Assembly (NCBI GenBank): GCA_946965045.2
Contig: OX337233.1
Location: 3,162,001 to 3,226,000 of the forward strand
DNA from: Epithemia pelagica
Taxonomy: Eukaryota; Bacillariophyta; Bacillariophyceae; Surirellales; Surirellaceae
DNA length: 64,000 nt
Reading direction: 5' to 3'
Positions 40,026 to 52,093 of this stretch are shown here, piece by piece; within the stretch, counting starts at the first letter, position 1, and the number at the start of each line of letters is the position of its first letter. Both the position numbers and the translations under genes were made by a program. The notes beneath the pieces were generated by a model, which was given only the letters and a program-made list of their open reading frames with translations, ran no database searches and had not been told where the DNA came from.

Positions 40026-41964
40026 ATGATAGGGGGACGGTTTCCTCCTCGTCGAGGCCGAAAGTCCTTGAACAGCAATGCTACATCTTCTTCTTCTTCT
40101 TCTTGTTGGAGTACTATTACTACGAGACGACTGTCATCAACTCAAGTGTTGTTGGTCCTGGTGTTGATTCCAGCCCTTCTCTTGACGGTTGTTTCGGTGC
40201 ACCTCCTGGAGGATCCCCCGAATGTCAATCCTCCAATCCAACCAACCACCCCATCACCACACTCCTCGTCGTCATCATCATCATCGTCGTCGTGTGTGTC
40301 CGAGCCTGTGGTGATTTCCAATCATACGATTCGGTTGCACGAACGACCCTGCCAACCCATTACGGTGGCCTATGCCATTTCTCTCATCAAGGTACGTACG
40401 TTCGTACGTATATATAGGTTTGGGTTGGAACGGTCGATGGATGCGGCCGTGTGTGGCACTCTCTCTCATGGGATCTCTCCCCCTCTCCGTTTGCTCCACA
40501 TGTGCATTTCTTGTGGTTGGTTGTTCTTGGTTTGTAATGGGCCTCGTTTGGTTTACACTTATGCTGTGTGCGTGTTTGGTTGGAACAATGGCTTTGTCCG
40601 TTTTGGTTGTGTTCCTTTTGTTGGTTGAATGGTTGGTTGAAATGGTTGTGGATTCTATTATATTATTATTCTAGTGCGGCGACTTTCAATCGACTCCGGA
40701 AGGCTTGGTGGATGCGGCCTTGGTGATGCGACATTCGATTCATCAGACCAGTTCCCGGGTGGGAGCTTCCCTGTACGATTATAAAATATATGCCTTGATT
40801 CATCCCGATGCCGTGCCTTGCAGTTCCGTCTTGAAAGATGCCGGCTTTGAACTGATTGTGAAACCACGACCGGTCGAAGTCTCGGAGATTCGGGGCAGTG
40901 ACTTGCGACGGACCATTCACAAGGAATGGTGTTGTGGACACGATGAATTCATCAAACTCTATGCCTACAATAGCATCCCGGAACCCATTGTCATTCATGT
41001 GGATATTGACTTTATCTTTCACCAACCCATGGATCATGTCTTGGATGCCTTGTTGTATCACAAGGATTCCCCCATTGGTCAAGCGGCTCGTCGCCGCATG
41101 GAACGGGAACGACCCACGGATCCTTGGCCGGACGAACCCCAAGCCGTCCTGACGCGCGATTGGCCGCAAGTGTATCCGGGTCGGATTCCAGGATACCAAG
41201 CGGGCTTTATTGCTTTGCGGCCCAATCCACGCGTCTTTGACGAATTGGTGGAGATTATCAAAGAGGGTCAGTATTCCGAAGGCAATCATCGGGAAAATGG
41301 CTGGGGCGACAAGGGCTATGGGGGTTATGTGGGCGCCCGTGCCATGCAAGGCTTGATTGCCTACTATTACGATCAATGGGCTCCCGATACCTGGGTCGAA
41401 TTGAATCAATGTCGGTACAATCACATGGGCGTGGTCGTCACCTTTAGTCCCGGCACGTTTGGCTTTCGGGCCGGACACCCCCGGGCCGGCAAGTGCCGCA
41501 ATGGCAGAGACGTGTGTGAAGATTGCCCAACGACCAATGTGTCGTCCATTTACAATATTCATTATACGCAATGCAAAAAACCGTGGAATTGCATTGGCAC
41601 GGGCGATTCCACCTTGGGCGCCGTGAGTCGTCAAAAGGTTCCCAAACATGTGCGCAACAAACTCATTCCCGAAGGCTTGGTCCATTTACATCATTGTTTG
41701 GAATTGATGCAGGTTTGGCATTCGATTCGAACCGATTTGGAAGTCCAACTCCACCACGAGTGGATCGGCCGTCACCACGACACGAACCAAACGAATGGAA
41801 CGCACGAACTTGCCCAAGGACAACGGGGAACCTACAAGACCAACGTCTTTCAAGGACATTGTGCCAGCAATGGTGATTATTTAACCCTGGCCAATGGCCA
41901 TGCACCTACCTTGAAGCTCATTGCCGAACTTTACAAACCAAAGGAACAGAAAAATGGTCTGTAA
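40026..41964 (+). CDS. GT8-like (GT-A fold) type II membrane glycosyltransferase, copy 2
   Basis: Two exons, 40026-40391 and 40675-41964, phase 0; about 551 residues. The start is set at 40026 because it gives a short cytosolic tail before the anchor (TQVLLVLVLIPALLLTVV, near residues 37-57); 39906 is an alternative ATG. A Ser-rich stalk precedes RPCQPITVAYAISLIK, where the intron falls at the same codon as in the paralogues. Catalytic motifs: HDEFIKLYAY, IVIHVDIDFIF with DxD near residue 231, YQAGFIALRPNP, WGDKGYGGYVGARAMQG and WVELNQCRYNHMG. Further Cys-rich segments (GKCRNGRDVCEDC, CKKPWNCIGTGDS) probably form disulfides in the lumen. The gene lies between the Crinkler genes and ABC copy B. 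Confidence 0.75.
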
Positions 41965-42157
41965 TACTAGAATCCACTCGAACCACGCCGGTGGATGCGT
42001 TGCTTGGGCCGCCGTGTGGGAGGAACCGTTGGAAAAAAGTATCCAATTCTACACTCTACACGAGTTTCGAAACAATCACATGAATCTATATCGGATACGA
42101 TTCACCTTGTTCTAACACATGTATACTATTCGTCACGGGGGGTTCTTTCTCACGTTT

Positions 42158-45100
42158 TCATTCTCCCATGGCCACAAACACGTCTTCCAGGGACGATTGC
42201 GAAAACAAGAATTGGTTAATGTTGCCATATTCAAACCGCTCGGCGCTGTACAGCACACGAAAGATATCCGCCAAGCTCACGTTGGCATGGTGTGGACGAT
42301 TCTCTTCTTCTTTTTGTTCGTGTGGAGAATGATGGCGGTCCGTGTCATTCATGGGTCGTCGGGGCAAGGCAATGTGCAAGGTTTTGGCTTGTCGGGTTTG
42401 AATCACAGCGCCGGGATGCAGCTTGGTGCGGACAAATTCCAAGGCTCGATCTTGAGTTTGCGCATCTCTGTGAGTCAAATTCAACTGCAACAAAAAGCCG
42501 GACCCATAGGTATCCTTGAGCCACTGCTGTGTCCCAATGGTTTTCAATTGACCGTGCGCCATAATGGCAATGCGGTTACAGAGCGTGTCCGCTTCCAACA
42601 TCATGTGAGTGGCTGCAAACACACACACACGCAAGACAGAGCAACGGGGGGTCAGAAAGCAGGACTCGGTGTGATGAATGCAGGAAGCACCCACGACACC
42701 ACTTACTAATGACAATGGCGCGATCTTGGGTACCAAAGGATCCAATCAACTCCCATATCGTGTTTCGAGTGGACGGATCCAATCCGGTGGCTGTTTTTCG
42801 TGATGGAACAGAGAAATGGAAAATTTGACATGAGACACTGGTCGAAAAGTTTTGGATCAAGAAATATTGGTGAGCAGTACTTACTTGGCTCATCAAGGAA
42901 CAGCACGCTTGGTGCACCAATCAGGGAAATAGCAATGGAAAGACGACGGCGCATACCACCCGACAATTGTCCGGCCAGGCGATTGTATACTTCTGGAGCG
43001 CCCAGGCCGACAGAAGAAGCCACGGCAAGAGCAATTTCCGAAAGACGGTCCATGGGCAGCCCTTTGAGACCACCAAAGAATTCCAAATGGACCTTAACAC
43101 TTTCGAAGGGCCAAATGACGTCAAACTGGGCACAGTTTCCCAATCGCTCAAAGGCCTGAATTTGCTCCACACCAATATCGTATCCGGCGACCAAGGCAAT
43201 GCCGGAAGATGCCTCATGTCCTCCCGCGAAAATCTTGAGTGCCGTACTCTTTCCTGCCCCATTCTTTCCCAGCAAGCCCAGAACCTGCCCCTTGGGAACG
43301 TGCAAGTCGAAGGAATCCAAAGCCACCTTTGTAGACAATCCACTGGGTAGTACGTATTCCTTGTGCAACTTGTAAGCCACAACTTGAGGAAGTTCTTCCC
43401 GCGGAATGGCTTCATAGTCATGGATATGAACGGCTGCGTCCTCTGATTCATCTTCGGTGTTAACAAATGACTTGACCAAGTTACGGACCGTATCAGACTC
43501 ATTCGATACTTCTTGAGCTCTGACGGAATTGCCTTCGTTCTTACTGGAAGCGGTTGCGGTCGACATGCATCGAAAGGGGTTCAAAGATTTGCTCACAAAG
43601 TTCCGGAGAGAAGCCTTCCACTTCTGAACTGTCTTTCCAGGATAGGATAGGATTGAAACGAGCACAAACCCAAGAACAGCCAAAGCAATAGCCCCAAGTA
43701 CCATGTAGCCAATGAAGCCTTTGTATAGGTCTTGGGCGTACGGGAACTGACATGTGTTTCCGCTGCAGTCGTAGTCGCCGGTCAGCATTGGAATGAGTTT
43801 GTTTTCAACGTACTCTGGGGGGTCTGAAGTGAAGGTAATTTCAGATATGAGACTCATGTAGAGTCCCTGATACGTGCCCATTTGCGGGAGAAGGCCTGCA
43901 ACCGTTGGGATACAAAAGGCCCCCGATGGCCCCGTGTGTGTATCGAGCCCAACACAGTTCAAGAAGGTTTCGCCGTCTACACTCGATTCATTTCCATAAA
44001 AGGTCGTGTTGCAAATGTCCCACTCGCACTCCTGAAGTCTGTTCGGTTTGCGCGAGCTGAACAGTTCGGACAAAACCCAAGGGATAATGGTAACGATAAG
44101 GACAATGAGAGCCAAGAGTGTGATACCAATTTTGAAACCGGGTAAATGTGAACTGGCAAGCACACTTCCAGGTATCGTTAAGGGAAGTGCGGCCATAATC
44201 CCTACCATAAGACCATAGTGTCCTGGGGTGTGTCGAGCATATAGCTGAACGCTTTGGCCCTCGTATTCGTCACTCCACCACTCTACCAATGGGACCTCTT
44301 CCATTTTGTGCCTGTCTCCGAACTTCCATTTACATTGGTCACCATCGTCTTCCGCATCGCAGACTTCAGACATGCGAAATAGAGGCGTGGCGAAAACGAA
44401 ACTCAGAACCAAAAAGGTGAACAACAGCGAGACACAATACGAGTAAACTGCCTGTGCCGAGATATGTGCCGTCTTGAGCGTTCCTTGAGCTCGAGTCAAA
44501 TAAAAGAGACCGGAATAGCGCTCATGATAAATTGGCGTCATAATCGTCAACAAGGGAAGAAACAAGGTGAAAACAATCAAAATGAGCACACCTCCAAACT
44601 CCAAGTAATGCGTGCTGTTGATTGCAATAATGACCGAAAGAAACAAAAAGACACCGAGTGTCAACCAATTGGACAACGAACTCTTTCCAACCCAATCACG
44701 GATAATCATAAACTTGAGAAACGCCTTCAACTGCCGTTTCACCGTCAATTTGGGTTGAAAGGAACCGATTCCATTCATGGCGTTCTCGTCGATTGTGACG
44801 GCCAACGCATCATTTTGCTCGTCCTCCAGACTTTGTTCTGGATCTGGGCTATCTCCATTGCTGGTCCGCATTGTCTGGGTTTCTTCTTCGTTTTCACCTC
44901 TTGTCACTTTCAAAAAGACCTCTTCGAGCGAACTATTGGAGAAACCATACTCGCGTACACCTGAATCGCTGCTGTCCAAGAACGCAGCGAATTGGACCAA
45001 GGTTTCAACGTCTACCCCATCATCAGAGACATCACCGGGTTTAAGACCCATCGATTCATCACGAACCTTTGTTATGGCAACCGTCACATTTCCAGTGCCT

Positions 45101-48100
45101 CCCTGTTGAACATCGACCCACTCCTCTTGCCCGGCGAATCGTTGATGAATCAATCCAACAGTGCGATCCAAGTCTTCGGGTTCGACAAGCAACGTGAACT
45201 GTAGGGAGGAACCATGCCCTGTCTTCAGTTGAAGTGGGGATCCACTGGCAGCAACATCGCCCTTTCGCATAATAACGACTGTATCTGCAAGCAAGTCGGC
45301 TTCTTCCATGGCGTGTGTAGTCTTGTGCACATAAAGGACGAAAGCAAAAGAGATTGCATGTGAGAAAAATAGAGACAAAGACTCCAGGGATCATATGGGA
45401 ACGTACCAGCAGTACAACCCTGCCTTCTTTAATACTATCGATATGCTTCCAAACAAAACGACGCGAAACTGGATCCATCCCAGTTGTTGGCTCGTCCAAA
45501 ACAATAAATGGCCTTTCTCCAATTGTCTGTCGTTGAGCCAGAAAAAATGAAATACTTGAGCTCTGCTATCATCACGTTGTATAGAAGCACACGAAGGACC
45601 AACTTGCAACACTTACCGAACAAGCCACTGACAGACGCCTCTTCATTCCTCCCGAGAATCCTGAACTATATCCGTCTTGAACGAGGTCAAGATCTACACT
45701 TTCCAGCCATTTTTGTACCATGCTATCGAGATCCGCATCCGCAACCCCACGGAGCCCTGCATAGAGTTCGAGGTGCTCCCGCGCGGAAAGCTTGGGGTAC
45801 AAATAGTCATCCTGCTTACATACACCAATGAGCTGACGAACACTGTACTTGTCCTTCGAGGCAGAAAGCCCAAAGATGGAAGCGGATCCTTCGCTTGGTT
45901 CGGTCTCGCAAAAAAGCATATGGGACAGCGTTGTTTTCCCGGCACCGTTATGTCCTGTTGCATCATCGGAATAGCATCATTTTGAGGTGAGTGATCGCGT
46001 TATCAGACAGCGTGGTTGACTTCTAATTTCAGTTTGCTTACTGAGCAAGGCTGTGACTTCTCCCACAGCCAGAGAAACATCCACACAATTTACGGCATGA
46101 TTGTCTCCGTAACGTTTCGTTATAGAGGCTGTGGAAACTCCCGTTTCACCTTGAGATACCGCGTCTCGAATGGGCCTTGCCCCGCCAAACCACTAACGGC
46201 GAAGGAAAGGAAAGTACAGAGGCTGAGGAGCTCCATTCTGTAAAGAACAAACAAGGGAACAAACAACGACGAATCAAAATAAGAGGCGACTTTGTCGAAA
46301 CGAACGAGCCGTCGGATCAATCGCGTCACCCGTCCGATAGAACTTACCCCTCTGGGGAAAACTTGAATCCAATAAGCCGCGAGGCACGTGTACAGCGTCG
46401 AAAATGCAAGCAAGGTAGCAATCATTGCGCTATTGGAAGTTGATTCTGTTTCTTCAGACCCTTGGCATAAGAAAAGGCCTTCGCAAAACGCTTCGGACAA
46501 ATTTGCTGCCGGACAATTGGTGTACGAAATTTCTTCCACTGGATCCCACTCGGAACTAACCTCGAAAGTACGTACAGTGGTTCCTTGCTCATACAACGAG
46601 GTACCTTGGGCGTTTTCGGGGTCCAAAGGATCAATCGATCGACGAGCTAAAGTTTCGGCACTCATGGACATGTGCTTGAAGCCGAATTCGCGGTCTGGCA
46701 TCCCCGTGTAGCCCAAAAAGTTTCCCCACATGAGTAGAAAAGGTGTGTAAGGGATAGCGGCCAACGCAAACTTGGTGATTCCTTTTTCCTGGATAGAACG
46801 GAAAAGAGAAAGGGAAGAGCACATTGAGTTGGTCAAAAAGAAGCAGATGATGATCGGACACTGTCGAGAACTTACCTTGATAGACACGTAGCTTCCAAAT
46901 CCGGTGGCGAAGTAACATCCCAGAATGTATTCATCGGATGGGACTTCCAGGCGTTCCTCGGGCGTCTTTAGATTCTTGGCCTCGGAGAATGACATGAGCG
47001 GCTGGTCACATGTTTGGCGTTCCAATCCAACAAAAGTTCCATTGTCAAACTCACGACGGACAAAAGCATATGACTACGGACAGACAGAACATTTGAACAA
47101 TAATAATGAGTTGATACGGAACGCGCTCTGAAAGAACACTCAAATCGTTCCGGAACTTACCGTATTGCGGTTGACCCAGAATATTCCCACTGGTGTGCTG
47201 AGATAAGGGCGATTGACAACACCGGCATCGTAGGGAATGTCACTCTTGTTTACAACGACGATGAAGGGGCCCCATGGCGCAACGAGCATGATCATGATAA
47301 AAAGGGCCGCAAGTGATCGTGCGCCACCTGCCACTGCAACGAGGAGAAAGGAACATCCCACCAAGCCAATGTTGAGGAACAAAATCGAAACGAACAAAGG
47401 ACCAAATGATGTGGATTTGAAAACGTGGACATCATCAATGAGCTTGGCCGTCATTGCTCCCAACATTGCATTGACTGTGGAAATGAGAAGAAAGGGTATC
47501 CACCAGCTTGCCCAAAAGACACTTTCTCTCACACCCAGAGTTCGAAGCACTCCGAGCATTTTGGTCTCAATCTCTGGCTGTACAAAGAGATAGGCACAAA
47601 TTGCCAAAACCATTGGGCCCAAGGCTGTGAACAAGATCAAGAGGAGACATGCGATCAGAACGCGGTTGCAAACTTTCACCCACCACCTCATTTCCAAATC
47701 CACTTACCCACAACGGTGACATTGAATCCATCACGCCACGAATCATTGTAGGACATGGGAGTCTTGTCGTCCCAATCCCTTTCCAGGAAGTTTCCTTCTT
47801 CATCGTAGCGTTGAGACTCGTAGTACTCCCAAGTGACTGCTCCACACTCATCCAAGGGAATTTCGGAGAAATTTCCCACTTCACTGCCTCCCTCGTGAGT
47901 TCCCCAAGAAAGCAAAACGGAAATGATCGAACTCATTGTCTGTTTTGTGACAAAACTGTGAGAGACGATGATAAAAGCAGAGGAACACTTTTTGCCGCTT
48001 CGATAGAACACACACACGTACCATAACCGTAAGAAGAATGGGGCGTCGTGTCATCAAGAGGTAGTTTTTGCGAAGGACAAACGAGAGCTGCCGCAACCAT

Positions 48101-48282
48101 GGAACCACAGGGATCTCAATGGTGGTGCGCGACTCAGAATCCTCGTCCACAGGCACCGCTCCCGAGGCGGCATCCATCTTGGAATTCTCGTCCTCTTCCA
48201 ATGCCGTGGACGTATGTTTCACTGGCATCGATGGTGGTGGAGGATTCCCTTCCTCCTCGACAACTGGTGCTGGTTCCATCAT
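42158..48282 (-). CDS. Full-length ABCA-type ABC transporter, copy B (inverted paralogue of copy A)
   Basis: Eleven exons on the minus strand: 48282-48022, 47939-47708, 47624-47161, 47073-46876, 46788-46348, 46237-46042, 45954-45617, 45526-45407, 45321-42885, 42790-42707 and 42612-42158; about 1730 residues. Domain order TMD1-NBD1-TMD2-NBD2 as in copy A, with the same intron positions and phases. The ATG is at 48282, with another directly after it. NBD1 has FSGGMKRR and [16 protein letters not shown]2 has [19 protein letters not shown] and [15 protein letters not shown]. Two oddities: exon 6 as in copy A contains an in-frame TAG at 46195-46193, which could itself end an alternative intron; and the codon split by the next intron reads AGA, so the NBD1 P-loop begins RHNGAGKTT instead of GHNGAGKTT. 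Exon 11 has a 20-residue insertion. Confidence 0.75.
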
Positions 48283-49316
48283 GAACGTCTTCTTCAACGG
48301 TGATCACTGGCCTTTGTTTCTGTCGGAATGATTTTTTTAGAGCCAAAGCAATTTGTGAGCAACACTGGAAAATAGAAGTTTTGGATCTCTGTTATCTTTC
48401 TGTTGAAGGCAGTCTCATCGGTGACGCGAGACTGGCATTTTGGTTCGGAACCACCGGAACAAGGATGAACTTGACAATGGGATGGTTGTGTTGGTGTTTG
48501 GTGTCTGTGGGACTTAAATATCAAAAGATGATGCGGTATCTTCACAGTCAGTCGCCCGCCGTGGCACGTGCCTCCCCCCAATCAGTAGCTTTTCTTTGTT
48601 CCGTTAACGGTCCATCCATGAGGTAGCAATTGGGGGATCGAGATCTATTTGGGGGGCCTTTGTTGCGTACTCTTTGGGGGAGCAGAAATGGGCGTGCGAG
48701 TGATAGCTATCCCTACTCCTAGTAGTGGAGTAACCTTAGGTGATGGTTGCTCTAACCGTTGATTCCATACTCGTTGCTTGTATGCGGTAGGGGTACTCGT
48801 TCTGTGATAAATACTCTTTTGTTTCTTAGATTGATACCTAGCTGGAGGAGAAGACAGCAGGCCTCATCGCGAAGTGGCTCTTCGACAGGTGCCTCTCGAC
48901 AGGGGGGATTCCAAAGCGCACTTTAGGAAGAGTTTCGTTTCAACAATAAAGCTCATGTGGAGTACTTTTGTTTGTGTCCTAATACCAACGTTCGTTCGGA
49001 AAACGAAACTTGCGTATAGACGATCCATCACACGGCAGAGACATGGACTACCCATAGATGCTGCTAGTAGAAATAGGTAGGTGGCAAGCGACGATTCCAT
49101 TTTGTCTGGACGCTTTCTCAAATCATTCTCGTCCCTGCTGACTGCTCGCGCAGTCCGCGGACCTAGGACGTTTCACCTGACGCCCACTCGTTCAAGCAAC
49201 AATACAACGAACGAGAAACTGTAGAGAACCGCGCCATCCTCCTCTAATGGATACAGAGTGGTGGTTGATGGCGCGGGAATGTTCGTTTCAAATCCAAAGA
49301 TAAGATCAATGATCCG
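48283..49316. other. Intergenic upstream of ABC copy B
   Basis: About 1 kb with the ABC promoter and the 3' flank of the next minus-strand gene. Small open frames have no recognisable motif. Confidence 0.4.
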
Positions 49317-51199
49317 TCATGCATTCGTTGTGGTTGTGTTGGTTGTCGTTTCATTGATCGTGTTGGTGTTGGTGTCGTTGTTACTGCTCTTGTGATTCTT
49401 GACAATCGTGGCCCGATCCGTCCACTTGGCCATGTATCCCAGCGGCGACTCCTTCATGGTATGCAAATGACTGGAATCCCAATGGTCCAAATCCAATTCC
49501 ATCTTTAATTCGGTATTGAGTTGTTGCAATTCTTGAAACCACAATTTATAAAAGGAATGCGTTTTGAGTTTGTGCAAGGATTGTTGCCATGGTTTGCTGG
49601 AACCGGTAAAATGCATATAATCGCGGTAGGGGACAAAACATCGAAAATCGGTTTCATTGGTAAAGGGGGCATGACATCCGGGCATGGTGGCCAAGGGAGG
49701 CGTGGCATTGTGTCGCAAGTCCTCCAAGACATTCCAATTCTCTCCTTGTTTGTGGGGACGACGCATGGTACCATCCTTTGTCATGGTAGTGCTGCTCGCA
49801 TTGCCTGGAACCCAATGTTGCAACTTGTTTTTAATGACAATGGTGACATCCTGTTTGACAAATTTGGCCCAATAATACATCAAGCCTATAGATAGGATAG
49901 AGAAAACGCCGGGCAAAACCAACAGAGAAGCAAACGACAACGTGAGAACGCAGGCAAGTCTTGGTTTTTCGTGTCCTCAAACAAACAAATCATGTACCAA
50001 CCAGCCCAGAAATGGCTCCATGGGCGCAGCACTTTATGATCCGCACTCCATCATCCAACGGTTCACCACACACGAAACGTACCTTGATCGGAATGTCCGG
50101 CATGAAATCGCCACGTGGTTCCATTCTTGAGGACGGCTTCCCAGTAGTCCTGTTCCTTTTGAAAGTGGTAGCCCCATCCAAGTTTCCAATCAAAATGGGG
50201 ATAGGGCAACAATTTGCCCGCTTCATGTTGCGCATGCACCGCCGCTTGCCACGATTCCCAATCTCCGGGCAGCGGTTGGACCAAAAAGACTCCGGTATTG
50301 CAGGGTTCTCCTCGCGTCGCCACCATGACATTGGGACGTAGGATACCCTGAACACTGAGATGAAACCAATAATCCAAATTGACGAGTGGCACAATATCGG
50401 CATCCAAAAACAAGACGCGTTGATACATGGTCATTTGCAACAATCGAAATTTGCTATACACGACTTGGGCAAAGGATTCGTGGGCCGGTTGTTCCAATTC
50501 TTGAATGCGAATGTTGAGGGCCGTCAACCATTCCACGTCTTGTTCGGGCAAGGACGTGCGATTCGATTCGGGAGAAACTTGCGTCCAAATCCACACATCG
50601 GCCGTCGATCCCAAGCGTCGAAGGATGCGCGTGGCAATCAAAATATTGTACAAGAATCCCTTGTAGGCGGGTTGGTCCTCACGAATACCACCCAACACAA
50701 AGGCATAGGCATACGGTGAGGTTGGTGCTGGATATGGAGTGCCATTGAGAATCATCCTGTTGTCGGTGTTGGAAGAGGACGAGGATGTACCCGACACTGG
50801 CTCTGTGATTTGGTCCGTCTCCTTCCGAGGTTCCTCTTGTTGTTGTTCTTGTTGTGAAATGGTAACAACGGTGGATTCGACGTCCTCTTGTTTGGAGGGT
50901 GGAGGAACCAAGCCGTGAGAATCGACCGTACCGTGTTCGGATGGTGGCTTTGGTTTCCGCCGTACTTGGTTGGGACGACTCATGTCGTGGTAATAGTTCA
51001 TCTTTGTTTCGTGCGGATGATGGTTGTCGCCCGCATGACTGCTACTCGACACGAGTCCACTATGAATCCAAAACAGCAGCAACGATTGACACAGGTAGGC
51101 AATCAACAAAATCCATCCGGCCAAGACCCACAGAGGACGACTTTTGGTCCATGAAGTTGTCGCCGCCTTGGTGCTAGTCATGGTGGTTGTTTTTTTCAT
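49317..51199 (-). CDS. Glycogenin-type (GT8) membrane glycosyltransferase, single-domain form
   Basis: Two exons, 51199-50083 and 49885-49317, phase 1 intron (donor GTACGT, acceptor ATAG); about 561 residues. The start is the ATG at 51199, because the upstream frame opens with GTG. An anchor lies near residues 18-43 (LWVLAGWILLIAYLCQSLLL). The catalytic part begins YAYAFVLGGI, then YNILIATRILRRLGSTADVW. SFAQVVYSKFRLLQMTMYQR precedes VLFLDADIVPLVNLDYWF, whose DAD (near residue 264) is the DxD of GT8. ATRGEPCNTGVFLVQPLPGD matches the family's nucleotide-sugar loop. The second exon opens GLMYYWAKFVKQDV and ends in an Asn/Thr-rich tail. Glycogenin-like enzymes use UDP-sugars; the real acceptor is unknown. 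Confidence 0.75.
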
Positions 51200-51323
51200 G
51201 GGTGTTGTTGTCACTTGCTCCGTCTTCTTGTGTTCTTCTTGGTCCCCCTTCTTTCTTCTTTCGACACACTCGACAGGACCTTTGTGAGGAACGGCAGAGA
51301 AAAAGAGAGGGCCTCCACTTCTG

Positions 51324-51330
51324 TATATAT
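51324..51330 (-). promoter_or_regulatory. TATA-like element upstream of single-domain GT8 gene
   Basis: TATATAT about 125 bp before the ATG at 51199. Confidence 0.3.
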
Positions 51331-51925
51331 GGTTGCCTGTTGGCTTGTTGTGTTGTTCTTTTGTCACTGTTGTCACACAAAGAGGTCTGACGAAATTTCG
51401 CGAGCAAAATGCCTCCACAAAGCTTACGCTCTAGCTTTCAAATACTATGAGAGAGTGAGGCCTCCAGAGCAAAGAGAAACAATTAAATATAAATGCGATC
51501 CAAAATTGACAAACAAGCTCTGGGAAGTGGTAAGATGAACGTGAGTCGCGACTGGTGACCGTACAACGGACATGGACGAATACTCATCCCACAACGGACA
51601 ACGGACACAATTCTCGATCCGTTGTCAGCGCCGGCCCACAGTCAGACAGCTCGAAGCGCAGGGCGTTGCTCCTTTCCCAACTATTTTTGGTATCGAGTTT
51701 TGCGGTGTGTTTTTGTTTGGTGTTCGTGGTCGTTCTACACACAGAACGACAGAAGGATGTCCTCTAGACATGCAATTCCTAGGATCGTATGTGCCTCATG
51801 ATTTAGTCTCTACTAACGGAAAAACGAACAAAAGGCTACCATAAATTCCAGCTACGAATCCAAAATTGTGTGTGGCGTTGTGTGGTTGTGGTCCACTGTT
51901 CTCTCGTTGTGATTGTTGCTCGCAA

Positions 51926-51926
<1 letters not shown>

Positions 51927-51963
<37 letters not shown>
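51927..51963. repeat. (AC)n dinucleotide microsatellite
   Basis: About 18 uninterrupted AC units. Confidence 0.95.
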
Positions 51964-51964
<1 letters not shown>

Positions 51965-52093
51965 CGTGGATTGGTCGACAACCTCTCCGAGGTGGCCTTT
52001 TCCTCGCTCTAGAGGGCATCTGTTTTGGTTTCACCCACGTGGAACCTCTCAAGGATGCACCGTCAGGAACAAAACCAGAATATAGTTGTCGAA

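Larger units (their letters stand above)
51200..52093. other. Intergenic between single and fused GT8 genes
   Basis: About 890 bp. It holds the promoter of the single-domain GT8 gene, with a TATATAT string at 51324-51330 about 125 bp before its ATG, and an (AC)n tract at 51927-51963. No further gene is supported. Confidence 0.45.

Noticed and set aside
40666..41685. Long open frame (339 codons) on the minus strand opposite GT8-like copy 2
   Set aside because: It is the antisense shadow of a well-supported coding exon, with no motif of its own; the equivalent shadow appears opposite the other copies.
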